A DNA stretch of 64,000 nucleotides from Psychrobacillus sp. FSL K6-4046 (GTDB taxonomy: Bacteria > Bacillota > Bacilli > Bacillales_A > Planococcaceae), in assembly GCF_038624605.1 (NCBI RefSeq), contig NZ_CP152020.1, positions 930,001 through 994,000 on the forward strand. The letters run 5' to 3'. Below the pieces are notes generated by a model that was not told where the DNA came from, searched no databases, and worked only from the letters and a program-made list of their open reading frames with translations. This document shows, piece by piece, positions 23,652 through 32,419 of this stretch (the first letter of the stretch is position 1; each line of letters opens with the position of its first letter). The position numbers were made by a program, and so were the translations under genes.

Positions 23652-25205
23652 ATGAGTTTAGTGACACACGTTCAACAAAGGGCCTTAAAAAATCCAGACA
23701 AAATTGCTTATCATTTTATGGGAAAAGACACTACTTACGCAGAATTCAATCAGTCGGTAGAGCGCTTTGCGGCTGCTTTACATTCATTAGGGGTAGAAAA
23801 AGGGGATAATGTAGGGTTTCTACTTGGAAATTCTCCACACTTCTTAATTTCTCTTTATGCAACCATGCGTTTAGGTGCAACCGCAGTACCGATTAATCCA
23901 ATATACACACCAGATGAAATTAGCTACATCGTGAAAAACAGTGACGCTAAAGCTATTATTGCCTTAGATGCGTTTATACCACTAGTAGAAAAGGCAGCTG
24001 GTGTTTTTTCAACAGTAGAAAACTATATTATCTGTGAGACCGATCCATCAACAGCTGACAAGCTTGCAGCTCTTCCAGCTACCTTAAAGCCTAAGGTGAA
24101 ATCGTTTACATATTTGATTTCTACAGCAGTGGAAGCAGTACCTCATGTGGAAGTTCATTCAGATGACACAGCTGTCATTCTATACACATCTGGTACTACT
24201 GGACACCCTAAGGGAGCAATGCTGACATTTAATAATATTTACTCGAACGCTCGTGACGTTGCCGAGTATTTAAACTTCAGCACAGACGACCGAGTAATAG
24301 CGACACTTCCCGTATTCCATGTATTTGCATTGACGGTTGTAGTAAATGCACCATTATTAATGGGAGCTACTATTCTATTAGTTCCTAGATTCAGTCCACA
24401 GGAAGTGTTCCATGTTATTAAGGAGCAAGAGGCAACTGTCTTTGCTGGCGTACCAACGATGTTCAACTTCCTATACCAATTCCCAGAAGGAAAGGTAGAA
24501 GACTTCTCTACGATTCGTTTAGCGATTTCTGGAGGATCTTCCTTACCGGTTGCTTTATTGCACAACTTTGAAGACAAATTTAAAGTGCGTATATCGGAAG
24601 GATATGGTTTATCAGAGGCTTCTCCAGTAACTTGCTTTAACCCAATAGATCGTGACCGCAAGGCAGGATCCATTGGAACTTCTATAGTTAACGTAGAAAA
24701 CAAAGTAGTGAATGAGCTAGGGGAAGAGGTACCGGTAGGAGAGGTTGGCGAACTGATTGTTCGTGGACCGAACGTCATGAAGGGCTATTACAAGATGCCT
24801 GAAGAAACGGAAAATGCTATTCGGGGTGGCTGGCTTTATACAGGTGACCTAGCTCGTCAAGACGAGGAAGGGTATTTCTATATCGTTGACCGTAAAAAGG
24901 ATATGATCATTGTCGGGGGCTATAATGTTTATCCTCGCGAGGTAGAGGAAGTATTATTTGCGCACCCTGGTATCGTGGAAGCAGCCGTTATCGGCGTTCC
25001 AGACCCTAACTTTGGAGAAGAAGTACTTGCCTTCGTTGTAAAAAAGGATGAATCCTTAACGGAAGAGCAGCTTCATGATTATTGCGCTGAAAAACTAGCA
25101 AAATATAAGATTCCAAAAAGCATAGAATTTTTAGAGGAGCTTCCAAAAAATACGACTGGTAAAATACTACGTCGTACATTGAAGCCAACATCCAAAGCAA
25201 AATAA
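23652..25205 (+). CDS. lcfB: Long-chain fatty acid-CoA ligase LcfB
   Basis: A 517-residue ANL-superfamily acyl-CoA synthetase, the size of B. subtilis LcfB (YhfL). Motifs are the P-loop YTSGTTGHPKG (about 177-187), GYGLSEASPV (about 318-327), YTGDLAR (about 395-401) and the C-terminal lysine in PKNTTGKILRR. It activates fatty acids with ATP and CoA for beta-oxidation or lipid synthesis at the membrane. GGGAG precedes ATG 23652. A FadR-type box sits in the promoter. It stands as a single transcription unit ending in a strong terminator. Confidence 0.92.
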   Translation: MSLVTHVQQRALKNPDKIAYHFMGKDTTYAEFNQSVERFAAALHSLGVEKGDNVGFLLGNSPHFLISLYATMRLGATAVPINPIYTPDEISYIVKNSDAKAIIALDAFIPLVEKAAGVFSTVENYIICETDPSTADKLAALPATLKPKVKSFTYLISTAVEAVPHVEVHSDDTAVILYTSGTTGHPKGAMLTFNNIYSNARDVAEYLNFSTDDRVIATLPVFHVFALTVVVNAPLLMGATILLVPRFSPQEVFHVIKEQEATVFAGVPTMFNFLYQFPEGKVEDFSTIRLAISGGSSLPVALLHNFEDKFKVRISEGYGLSEASPVTCFNPIDRDRKAGSIGTSIVNVENKVVNELGEEVPVGEVGELIVRGPNVMKGYYKMPEETENAIRGGWLYTGDLARQDEEGYFYIVDRKKDMIIVGGYNVYPREVEEVLFAHPGIVEAAVIGVPDPNFGEEVLAFVVKKDESLTEEQLHDYCAEKLAKYKIPKSIEFLEELPKNTTGKILRRTLKPTSKAK

Positions 25206-25209
25206 CAGA

Positions 25210-25241
25210 AACTGCCTCCTGAAATGGGAGGCAGTTTTTTT
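25210..25241 (+). terminator. Terminator after lcfB
   Basis: AACTGCCTCC pairs with GGAGGCAGTT around a short loop and is followed by seven T. Confidence 0.9.
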
Positions 25242-25277
25242 AGTGGGAATTAAAATATAGTGCACATGTGTAAATCT

Positions 25278-25602
25278 AGTTGAATCGAGAGAGATACTGA
25301 TTGATTGTAGTAATCTATGGATTGATTGTCGTAAAGTAGCGTGGGATTGTAGTAAAACACGGACCCATTGTCGTAAATTTAGTTGGACCGAGAGAGTTGC
25401 TAATCGATTGTAGTAATCTATGGATTGATTGTCGTAAAGTAACACGGGATTGTAGTAAAACACGGACCCATTGTCGTAAATGTAGTTGGATTGAGTAAGT
25501 TGCTGATCGATTGTAGTAATCTATGGATTGATTGTCTTAAAGTAGCGTGTGATTGTAGTAAAACACGGACCCATTGTCGTAAATTTAGTTGGATTGAGTA
25601 AA
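25278..25602. repeat. Three tandem 103-bp repeats containing a 21-bp-phased motif array
   Basis: Units begin at 25278, 25381 and 25484, each 103 bp, with a 16-bp start of a fourth at 25587. Inside each, four copies of an 11-bp motif (GATTGTAGTAA alternating with GATTGTCGTAA or CATTGTCGTAA) begin exactly 21 bp apart: 25303, 25324, 25345, 25366; 25406, 25427, 25448, 25469; 25509, 25530, 25551, 25572. The gap between groups is 40 or 41 bp. Frames across the array are not conserved as protein. It lies between lcfB and the S9 peptidase gene, both on the plus strand. Confidence 0.9.
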
Positions 25603-25797
25603 CCGCAGAGTATTGGGTGTTTGGGTAGGAAGACGGTTTATTGCTCATCTCCTGAAATGCGTTTGCCTTATGAAGAGATCAACTTTGCTTAATGTTAAAT
25701 ATGAAAATATTCATGTAGCATTCTTTTTTTCGGGAATTAAAGGAAAATGATTTATAATGTCGAAATAAGAAAGACAACAAGAAAGCGAGGAAAAATA

Positions 25798-27774
25798 ATG
25801 ACTAAAAGACGGTTAGAAGCAAAGGACTTATTTAAACTGCAATCTATTACAAATCCTGTAATTTCTCCATCAAATAAGGACGCCTTATTTATTAGAACTG
25901 AAATGAATGAGAAGGATAATAAATACTATTCTTATTTGTATCATGTAGATTTAGAGACAGATGAGGTGGCCCAGTGGACACATCTGAAGGAACGTATATC
26001 ATCACCATGTTGGTCCAAGGATGGAAAATACATAGCGTTCTTGTCTAGTCGAGATGACAAAAACCAACTCTTCCTTTTATCGTCTAAGGGTGGCGAAGCA
26101 AAGAAGCTAACCACTTTTGAAAAAGGAATCTCAAGCTTCCACTGGTCTCCTTGCAGTAAAAAAATCTGGTTTGTCGCGCCTTTAAAAGAGGGGAAAAGCT
26201 GGACAGACGACCCTGAAAAAGAAGAAAACAAGCATCCCGAGGCATATGTTGTAGATAAGATGAAATATCATTCAGACGGAGTAGGGCTATTGCCAAAGGA
26301 TACGTATAGACAGATTGGAATAATCGATATACAAACAGAGGAAGCTGTACAGTTTACGGAGGGAAATCATCAGCACAGCCTGCAGGCAGTCTCACATGAT
26401 GGCAAGAAAATAGTAATGGGAGTAAATAGAGAAGAAAACCAAGACTTTTCATTTAAACAACCTTTGTATTTAGTAGATGTGGAATCGAAGGAAGAGAGCT
26501 TATTAATAGATGAAGAGGGATATTTCGGAGGCGCTGCTTTTTCACATGAAAATGACTATGTTGCTTTTGTAGGATCAAATAGAACTTATGAAAATGCAAC
26601 ACACGATGAAGTATATATTTATAACGTTCAAACAGGTGTAAGAGAGGCCTTAACAGAAGGAATTGATGCTCCAGTCGGAGATTATTCCGGAGGTGATTTA
26701 CAGCAAGGAGCAAGTGCACCAAGTATAGCCTGGACAAAAGACAACTATGTATATTTTCAGCTCTCTACTATGGGTGACGTCCGCCTCTATGTAGCTTCCT
26801 TAGAGGGAGAGATCTATCCAGCCACACCTGAAAACGAGCATGTTTATGGATATGACGTTGCGAAAGATGGCACATTTGCACTTGCCACGATAAGTAATTC
26901 AGTATTTCCCGGGGAATTATTTAAGCTTAATTTGACGACTGGGGAGAGAAAAGCACTAACTTCATTCAATGAACAGCTTTTGGAAGAAATAGAACTTGTC
27001 GAACCAGAGGCGATTGTTTATAAGGGAGCTAAGGACTGGGATGTTCACGGGTGGCTGATGAAGCCGGCTGGTTTTGAGGACGGAAAGAAATACCCGCTAA
27101 TTGTAGAGATTCATGGTGGTCCCCATACGATGTATGCAAACACGTTCTTCCATGAGCTACAGTTATTGGCGGCTAAGGGATACGGAGTGCTATATGTAAA
27201 CCCAAGAGGTAGTCATTCGTATAGTCAAGAATTTGTAGATGCCGTAAGAGGTGACTATGGTGGTGGAGACTATGAGGACATTATGGCAGGCGTTGACTAT
27301 GTGTTGTCAGAAAACGATTGGATTGATAATGATCGTCTAGGAGTAACAGGAGGAAGCTACGGTGGTTTTATGACGAACTGGATTGTCGGTCATACAAATC
27401 GCTTTAAGGCAGCTGTAACCCAGCGCTCTATCTCTAACTGGGTTAGCTTTTACGGCGTTTCCGATATAGGATATTATTTCACACCTTGGCAAATTGGTGG
27501 AGATATGACGGATATTAATAAACTTTGGGATGCATCTCCATTAAAATATGCGTCTCAGGTGGAAACTCCGTTACTTATTTTGCATAGTGAAAACGACTAT
27601 CGTTGTCCAATAGAGCAAGCTCAACAGTTGTATATTACTTTAAAGGGAATGGGGAAAGAAACAAGCTTTGTACGTTTCCCGCAAGCAGATCACAATTTAT
27701 CGCGTGTCGGGTTACCAAATCTACGGCAAACGAGACTCGAACAAATTACGGGATGGTTTGAAAAGTATATTTAA
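25798..27774 (+). CDS. yuxL: S9 family prolyl oligopeptidase-like peptidase (YuxL-like)
   Basis: A 658-residue cytoplasmic serine peptidase of the prolyl oligopeptidase/acylaminoacyl peptidase family. An N-terminal beta-propeller (about 1-390; repeated WSPDGK-like blades) is followed by an alpha/beta hydrolase domain. The catalytic triad is Ser520 in GGSYGG, Asp600 in SENDYRCP and His632 in ADHNLSR. It probably degrades short peptides or removes acylated N-terminal residues. ATG 25798 is preferred, 5 bp after GCGAGGAAA, over the longer frame from 25747. The length matches B. subtilis YuxL. Confidence 0.88.
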   Translation: MTKRRLEAKDLFKLQSITNPVISPSNKDALFIRTEMNEKDNKYYSYLYHVDLETDEVAQWTHLKERISSPCWSKDGKYIAFLSSRDDKNQLFLLSSKGGEAKKLTTFEKGISSFHWSPCSKKIWFVAPLKEGKSWTDDPEKEENKHPEAYVVDKMKYHSDGVGLLPKDTYRQIGIIDIQTEEAVQFTEGNHQHSLQAVSHDGKKIVMGVNREENQDFSFKQPLYLVDVESKEESLLIDEEGYFGGAAFSHENDYVAFVGSNRTYENATHDEVYIYNVQTGVREALTEGIDAPVGDYSGGDLQQGASAPSIAWTKDNYVYFQLSTMGDVRLYVASLEGEIYPATPENEHVYGYDVAKDGTFALATISNSVFPGELFKLNLTTGERKALTSFNEQLLEEIELVEPEAIVYKGAKDWDVHGWLMKPAGFEDGKKYPLIVEIHGGPHTMYANTFFHELQLLAAKGYGVLYVNPRGSHSYSQEFVDAVRGDYGGGDYEDIMAGVDYVLSENDWIDNDRLGVTGGSYGGFMTNWIVGHTNRFKAAVTQRSISNWVSFYGVSDIGYYFTPWQIGGDMTDINKLWDASPLKYASQVETPLLILHSENDYRCPIEQAQQLYITLKGMGKETSFVRFPQADHNLSRVGLPNLRQTRLEQITGWFEKYI

Positions 27775-27783
27775 GCATTAAGA

Positions 27784-27825
27784 AAAGCCCTTCATCTCCT
27801 TTTTAAGAGAATGAAGGGCTTTATT
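27784..27825. terminator. Bidirectional terminator between convergent genes
   Basis: AAAGCCCTTCAT (27784-27795) pairs perfectly with ATGAAGGGCTTT (27811-27822), with inner CTC/GAG pairing. It has A/T runs on both sides, between the S9 peptidase and the amino acid permease. Confidence 0.88.
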
Positions 27826-29192
27826 TAGATCTGGTTTTTCTTTTTATGAAAGCCATTTTTGTAATAGCTAAATACTAAGCCGATGATCCATATAGGACCG
27901 ACTATTACTGCGACCCTTGTATCAGGGAAATAAGCCATGAGACCAAGCACTAATACTAAAAAGGCAAGCACGAGATACGAGCCGTAGGGATAGAATAATG
28001 CCTTATAGGAAAGTCTTGAAACTTCTCCCTTAGTTAAAGATTTTCGGAATTTTAATTGAGACATTAGAATAATTCCCCATGTCCAAACTGCTCCGAAGGT
28101 CGAGATGCTCGTTACCCAAATAAATACCTTTTCCGGTACTAAGTAGTTTAGTAAAACGCCAAACAATAATAGTGCAGCAGAGAAAATAATAGCTTTTGAG
28201 GGAACGCCAGTACCGCTGATTCGCTTAAAGGAAGCAGGTGCTTGTTTTTGCTCTGCTAAATTAAAGAGCATTCTCCCTGTACTGAAAATTCCGCTGTTAC
28301 AGCTTGATAACGCAGCGGTAAGAACAACAAAGTTAATAATACCCGCAGCCGGTCCAATACCAATTTGCTCGAACATTAAAACAAATGGACTACCGTTGTC
28401 TCCAACCTCATTCCAAGGATAAATCGACATAATAACGAACAAAGCTCCCACATAGAACAATAAAATTCGCCAAAATACTGTGTTGATGGCATTAGGAATA
28501 ACCTTCTTAGGATTCTTTGCTTCTCCAGCTGTTACTCCAATCATTTCAACACCTAAGTAAGCAAACATGACCATTTGTAGAGACATGAATATACCCGTTA
28601 TTCCATTCGGGGCAAAGCCACCGTTTGTCCATAGATTGCTTATACCAACGGCTACACCGCCGTTACCTATTCCAAAAATAATAACGCCAAGTCCCACGAA
28701 TATCATTGCAAGGATTGCCACAATTTTAATAAGAGCAAACCAGAATTCAAATTCTCCGTAAGCCTTTACGGCAATCAAATTAACTAGAGTCATAATCACC
28801 AAAGCAGCTAAAGCCCAAATCCACGATGGCGTATCAGGGAACCACATTTTCATGTATACTCCAACTGCTGTAATTTCGGCCATACAGGTGACAACCCATA
28901 AAAACCAATAATTCCATCCAGTTATATATCCTGCCAGCGATCCTAAATAATCCTTTGCATACCTGCTAAAAGATCCGGATACCGGGTTATGGACGGCCAT
29001 TTCCCCTAGTGCTCGCATAATAATGAAAATAGCTAGGCCTCCAATAATATAGGAGATCAGAATAGCTGGTCCGGCTAATTGAATGGCTGTTGCGGAGCCT
29101 AAAAATAGTCCGACTCCAATGGCAGCGCCTAACGACATTAAGGTGATGTGCCGTTGTTCCAAGCCTCGTTGTAATTGTTGATTTCCACCCAC
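27825..29192 (-). CDS. Amino acid permease, APC superfamily AAT family
   Basis: A 455-residue secondary transporter with 12 predicted transmembrane helices. The N-terminal consensus GLEQRHITLMSLGAAIGVGLFLGSA and the following LGEMAVHNPVSGSFSRYA are typical of the AAT group of proton-coupled amino acid importers (ProY, AapA, YtnA and relatives). The exact substrate cannot be read from sequence. GTG 29192 is chosen after AAAGGAAG; the longer frame to 29237 adds a polar segment without ribosome binding site. It is a single-gene unit. Confidence 0.85.
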   Translation of the reverse strand: MGGNQQLQRGLEQRHITLMSLGAAIGVGLFLGSATAIQLAGPAILISYIIGGLAIFIIMRALGEMAVHNPVSGSFSRYAKDYLGSLAGYITGWNYWFLWVVTCMAEITAVGVYMKMWFPDTPSWIWALAALVIMTLVNLIAVKAYGEFEFWFALIKIVAILAMIFVGLGVIIFGIGNGGVAVGISNLWTNGGFAPNGITGIFMSLQMVMFAYLGVEMIGVTAGEAKNPKKVIPNAINTVFWRILLFYVGALFVIMSIYPWNEVGDNGSPFVLMFEQIGIGPAAGIINFVVLTAALSSCNSGIFSTGRMLFNLAEQKQAPASFKRISGTGVPSKAIIFSAALLLFGVLLNYLVPEKVFIWVTSISTFGAVWTWGIILMSQLKFRKSLTKGEVSRLSYKALFYPYGSYLVLAFLVLVLGLMAYFPDTRVAVIVGPIWIIGLVFSYYKNGFHKKKNQI

Positions 29193-29324
29193 GAGAGTAG
29201 CACTTCCTTTTATATATGTAATTTTCACAAATAACACTTTACCACAATAGAAACTATATAGGAAATATTCTTTCGAAAGAATAGTATGATAAAATTATAT
29301 GCATGGAAGTTAGGGGGCATGAAA

Positions 29325-29864
29325 GTGAATGACATTAATATAAGACCGGTAAAAGAAGAGGAACTATATCGATTATGGGAACTGAGCCTAAAAGAAGAAG
29401 CCCCAGAATGGAAAAAGTGGGATGCCCCGTTTGAGCCTTACACTTCCATGACTTATGAGCAATTTATTTTAAAAAAAGATTATTTTATAAACCAAGATGA
29501 TTTTTGGGGAATCTATTATAAAGATGAATTAGTTGGAGCACTTTGTTATTACTGGGAGCATGAGGCCTCACTTTGGCTAGAGATGGGAATTCTTATCTAT
29601 GACCCAAAATCATGGAATTCAGGAATTGGAACAAAGGCACTTAAAATGTGGATCAATCATCTATTTACGGAGCTGCCTCTTGTACGGGTTGGCTTTACAA
29701 CCTGGTCCGGCAACGAACGAATGGTCAAGGTTGGAGAAAAGTTAGGTATGAAAATGGAAGCGCGCATGAGAAAATGCCGTTTATATAATGGAGTCTACTA
29801 TGATTCGATACGTATGGGCTTATTAAGAGAAGAATGGGAAGAACAAAATGAAGCCTCTACCTGA
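29325..29864 (+). CDS. GNAT family N-acetyltransferase
   Basis: A 179-residue acetyltransferase of the GNAT fold. It begins NDINIRPVKEEELYRLWELS, and the acetyl-CoA-binding segment is near residues 105-125 (YDPKSWNSGIGTKALKMW) and the conserved C-terminal VGEKLGMKMEARMRK. The acceptor substrate is unknown. GTG 29325 is the best start, 7 bp after AGGGGG; ATG 29319 lies only one base from that site. Confidence 0.75.
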   Translation: MNDINIRPVKEEELYRLWELSLKEEAPEWKKWDAPFEPYTSMTYEQFILKKDYFINQDDFWGIYYKDELVGALCYYWEHEASLWLEMGILIYDPKSWNSGIGTKALKMWINHLFTELPLVRVGFTTWSGNERMVKVGEKLGMKMEARMRKCRLYNGVYYDSIRMGLLREEWEEQNEAST

Positions 29865-29885
29865 GCTGAACAATAATATATAAAG

Positions 29886-29916
29886 AAGCACTGAAGAGAG
29901 AATTTAGTGCTTTTTT
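29886..29916 (+). terminator. Terminator after the GNAT gene
   Basis: AAGCACT pairs with AGTGCTT around a 13-nt loop, and a run of six T follows. Confidence 0.75.
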
Positions 29917-29918
29917 AA

Positions 29919-29947
29919 TTGACTGAAAATTGTGTGTAATATATATT
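29919..29947 (+). promoter_or_regulatory. Promoter of the CopG-like gene
   Basis: TTGACT (29919-29924), a 17-bp spacer and TATATT (29942-29947) fit a vegetative promoter. Confidence 0.5.
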
Positions 29948-29983
29948 TAAATATAAAATAGATGGTAAGGGGATGGTATGTAG

Positions 29984-30370
29984 ATGGCGGAAACAGAAAA
30001 AATAACAATTAATATGAACGTAGTGGATTTAGGAAAGGTAGACTTACTCGTAGAACAAGGCTTTTATTCGAACAGAACGGACTTCATCAAGTCCTCTATT
30101 CGAAGCCAACTAAACACACATGCGCAAGTAATCGATCAAGCAGTGACAATGAGAGCATTTACGATGGGGGTAAGCTACTACGACAAAGATACATTAGAGC
30201 AATTATCAAAGCAAAATAAAACGCTATCTATTAAAACGATTGGTATGCTCATCCTAGCAAATGACATAGACCAAGAGCTAGCGCTAAAAACAATTAGCTC
30301 CATAAAAGTGCATGGAGTATTCAAAGCCTCTTCAAAACTTAAAGAAGCACTACAACCATTGATGAATTAA
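29984..30370 (+). CDS. CopG/ribbon-helix-helix family protein
   Basis: A 128-residue protein. Its first 45 residues (EKITINMNVVDLGKVDLLVEQGFYSNRTDFIKSSIR) have the strand-helix-helix pattern of CopG/Arc-type DNA-binding proteins, where the strand of a dimer reads the major groove. The remaining 80 residues are predicted helical and of unknown role. No toxin gene is adjacent, so it is not evidently an antitoxin. It may regulate its own promoter. It ends at a bidirectional terminator. Confidence 0.72.
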   Translation: MAETEKITINMNVVDLGKVDLLVEQGFYSNRTDFIKSSIRSQLNTHAQVIDQAVTMRAFTMGVSYYDKDTLEQLSKQNKTLSIKTIGMLILANDIDQELALKTISSIKVHGVFKASSKLKEALQPLMN

Positions 30371-30395
30371 AGGGAAAGGTCGATGTAAAACAAAA

Positions 30396-30432
30396 AAATG
30401 AGCTGGTATATTTTCTCCCAGTTCATTTTTTT
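30396..30432. terminator. Bidirectional terminator
   Basis: AAATGAGCTGG and CCCAGTTCATTT pair with one G-T. It has A7 before and T7 after, between convergent genes. Confidence 0.82.
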
Positions 30433-30451
30433 GTTGATTTATTTTTACTTT

Positions 30452-30763
30452 TTATTCTAAAGTTAAATCATCAACAAATACCTCAAGTCCATAGCTCTCC
30501 ATATAGTGAGAATTTAAAATGTCTCTAAAGTATTCCTTTGCTTGTTCTTTATACTGTGCTTCTGCAATTCTCACTGTAAAAACTTTTTCTCCGGATAAAC
30601 CCATTGCATGGACAGTAAACTCCTCTTTTGCATGATCATAGATTTGACCAGAAAACAGCTTATCAATACCATCTTCAGTCTTGTTCCCACCAAATTCTTC
30701 TTGTACGAAAAAGATGATAAATCCCGATACAACTATACATAAAGCTATAATCACTTTTTTCAA
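30452..30763 (-). CDS. Hypothetical membrane-anchored or exported protein
   Basis: A 103-residue protein with an N-terminal hydrophobic segment (KVIIALCIVVSGFIIFFV, about 3-20), then a small alpha/beta domain with EEFTVHAMGLSGEKVFTVRI. It starts at TTG 30763, well placed after GGAGGTGATATA. No lipobox is present, so the segment is a signal anchor or cleavable signal. The function is not recognised. Confidence 0.65.
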   Translation of the reverse strand: MKKVIIALCIVVSGFIIFFVQEEFGGNKTEDGIDKLFSGQIYDHAKEEFTVHAMGLSGEKVFTVRIAEAQYKEQAKEYFRDILNSHYMESYGLEVFVDDLTLE

Positions 30764-30810
30764 TATATCACCTCCAAACTTTCTATTCCTCCTTAACGTA
30801 AACCGGAACT

Positions 30811-30880
30811 GTTAGATTAACATTTCAAAAGGGGCCACTTAACCCCAAAAAACAAATCGTAGCCTTGAACAGAGCTAAAG
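30811..30880. repeat. Small interspersed repeat, family 2
   Basis: GTTAGATTAACATTTCA and TAGCCTTGAACAGAGC correspond to GTTAGTTTAAGTGTAACATTTCA and TAGCCTTTAACAGAGC in the copy at 53831-53930, with similar spacing. It lies in a non-coding stretch. Confidence 0.45.
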
Positions 30881-30931
30881 AAAATTAGTTGTGTCGGTAA
30901 CACACAATTTGCATCGCTATTTGGCATATGC

Positions 30932-31234
30932 GCAAGGTTCCGCCCCATCTGCAAGGTTTGGGGTGAATTGTGCAAGGTTCTTCCTCGTCTCTGCAAGGTT
31001 GCGAAGGATTAGCGCAAGGTTTTCCTTCATTTCCGCAAGATTTCGTATCGTCTTCGGTTAGCGCAACACTTTATAGGATATCCGCAACACTTCCAGAATT
31101 AGCGCAACACTTCACTCAATATTCGCAACACTTATCATTCGTGCAACACTTGCTGCGATATGCGCAACACTTTATAGGATATCCGCAACACTTCCAGAAT
31201 TAGCGCAACACTTCGTACTATTAGCGCAACACTT
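30932..31234. repeat. Intergenic array of 15 short motifs phased at 21 bp
   Basis: Six copies of GCAAGGTT (the last is GCAAGATT) begin at 30932, 30951, 30972, 30993, 31014 and 31035. Nine copies of GCAACACTT begin at 31063, 31084, 31104, 31125, 31143, 31164, 31185, 31205 and 31226. Almost every step is 20-21 bp (exceptions 19, 28 and 18). A 53-bp block (31061-31113) recurs identically about 101 bp later (31162-31214). Spacers differ otherwise. No coding potential fits the period. It lies between two minus-strand genes. Confidence 0.9.
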
Positions 31235-31289
31235 ACCCCATAAGAGCACCTTCCACAAAAAAGAGCCCCCTTCACGAGGAGGATTACTC

Positions 31290-32291
31290 CTAGTTAATCC
31301 ATTGTTCCATTATCGTAACTTCTTTACTCGTAGCATCTAGCTTAATTTGTCGGCCGATTGGCATCGTTAGCATTGGATGTGTGTGGCAGCAGTCGAAATC
31401 TGCAAGGATAGGGATATTCAAATCGCCGATCGTTTCTAGTAGAATTTCGTATGGTTGCCTACCGGTTGCCTCGTCATCGAACAATTCGTGTTTGCCTAGG
31501 ATTATACCTCCAATTCGATTGAATACACCGTTGACCTTCAATAGATTGAAGTTTTTTTCCACGATAGAGGCAGATTTCATCGTGTCCTCGATTAGGAGGA
31601 TATCGCCTGCTTTAATGCTTGGCATATAGGGGCTTCCCCAAAAACCATACATGGCGTTAAGGTTGCCGCCGATGAGTCTGCCTTTAGCGATGCCCTTATT
31701 CAGACAAACCCACTCATTTTCTCGCTGATCCTTTTCTTTCGTTTTAACCTCCCAGTTTACCATCTCATCTGTCCAATACGGAGGGGTGGGGATGACATAC
31801 GGTGCTTGCTGCTCCTCGATTAGCATTTGATTGAAATAGTCATATGTATAATCGACGAATGGCTCAAACTCTCCAAAGGAAGGGACGAGTGCTGGACCAT
31901 AAAAGGTTGGTATTCCTGTTTGGGCGTAGAGTGCTAATAGAACTGCTGTTGCATCCGAATAGCCGATTACAATTTTGGGATCCTTTTTAAACGCCTCATA
32001 GTCTATATATGGGAGGATAGCATTGGAATTGGTACCACCTATTGTAGACATGATACATCGAACATCAGGATTTCGGATCAGCTCATTTAGTTCCTCTGCT
32101 CGTGCCATTATACTTCCTGATCTATAGTGATCGTGTTTTCCTGTCAAGCTTCCTTCTACTATCTCAAACCCCTTTGATTGAATAAAAGCCTTCGAGCGTG
32201 CAAAACGCGTAGGGGAAGAATAGGTAATTGGTGACGAAGGTGAATAAATTCCAATTTTATCTCCCTTTTTTAGTCTCTTTAGTAAAGTCAT
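31290..32291 (-). CDS. S66 family peptidase (LD-carboxypeptidase/MccF-like)
   Basis: A 333-residue serine peptidase of family S66. The nucleophile Ser112 is in IGYSDAT, the probable triad glutamate Glu235 in LLIEDTMK and the histidine in CCHTHPMLTMPIG (His303 or His305). LdcA enzymes trim the terminal D-Ala from recycled murein tetrapeptides. MccF relatives inactivate microcin C7 by cleaving an acyl-sulfamate amide. Overall the length and the DIGIYSPSSP-like start favour the MccF-like subgroup. AAGGAG precedes ATG 32291. It is a single-gene unit. Confidence 0.85.
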   Translation of the reverse strand: MTLLKRLKKGDKIGIYSPSSPITYSSPTRFARSKAFIQSKGFEIVEGSLTGKHDHYRSGSIMARAEELNELIRNPDVRCIMSTIGGTNSNAILPYIDYEAFKKDPKIVIGYSDATAVLLALYAQTGIPTFYGPALVPSFGEFEPFVDYTYDYFNQMLIEEQQAPYVIPTPPYWTDEMVNWEVKTKEKDQRENEWVCLNKGIAKGRLIGGNLNAMYGFWGSPYMPSIKAGDILLIEDTMKSASIVEKNFNLLKVNGVFNRIGGIILGKHELFDDEATGRQPYEILLETIGDLNIPILADFDCCHTHPMLTMPIGRQIKLDATSKEVTIMEQWIN

Positions 32292-32419
32292 TAAGCTTCC
32301 ACTCCTTTATACATACTATAAAAGAAAAATAGCAGCCTAACTATAACTTTTTGAGAATTTAGATTAGTATTTCAATTCTTATATAAAAAGGATATATTAA
32401 ATAAAAAAGGGGTTAGGTT

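Noticed and set aside
23615-23809. 64-codon ORF overlapping the start of lcfB
   Set aside because: A frame-shifted shadow of lcfB; it also spans the FadR box.
25278-25602. CRISPR array
   Set aside because: The conserved motif is only about 11 bp at 21-bp spacing with higher-order 103-bp units, and there are no cas genes in the window.
25167-25648. Minus-strand ORFs of 98 and 76 codons through the tandem repeats
   Set aside because: They read the repeat array; the 103-bp unit is not a multiple of three, so no protein repeat is maintained, and there is no ribosome binding site.
30970-31203. 77-codon plus-strand ORF within the GCAACACTT array
   Set aside because: It consists of the repeat array; there is no credible ribosome binding site and the composition simply follows the 21-bp period.
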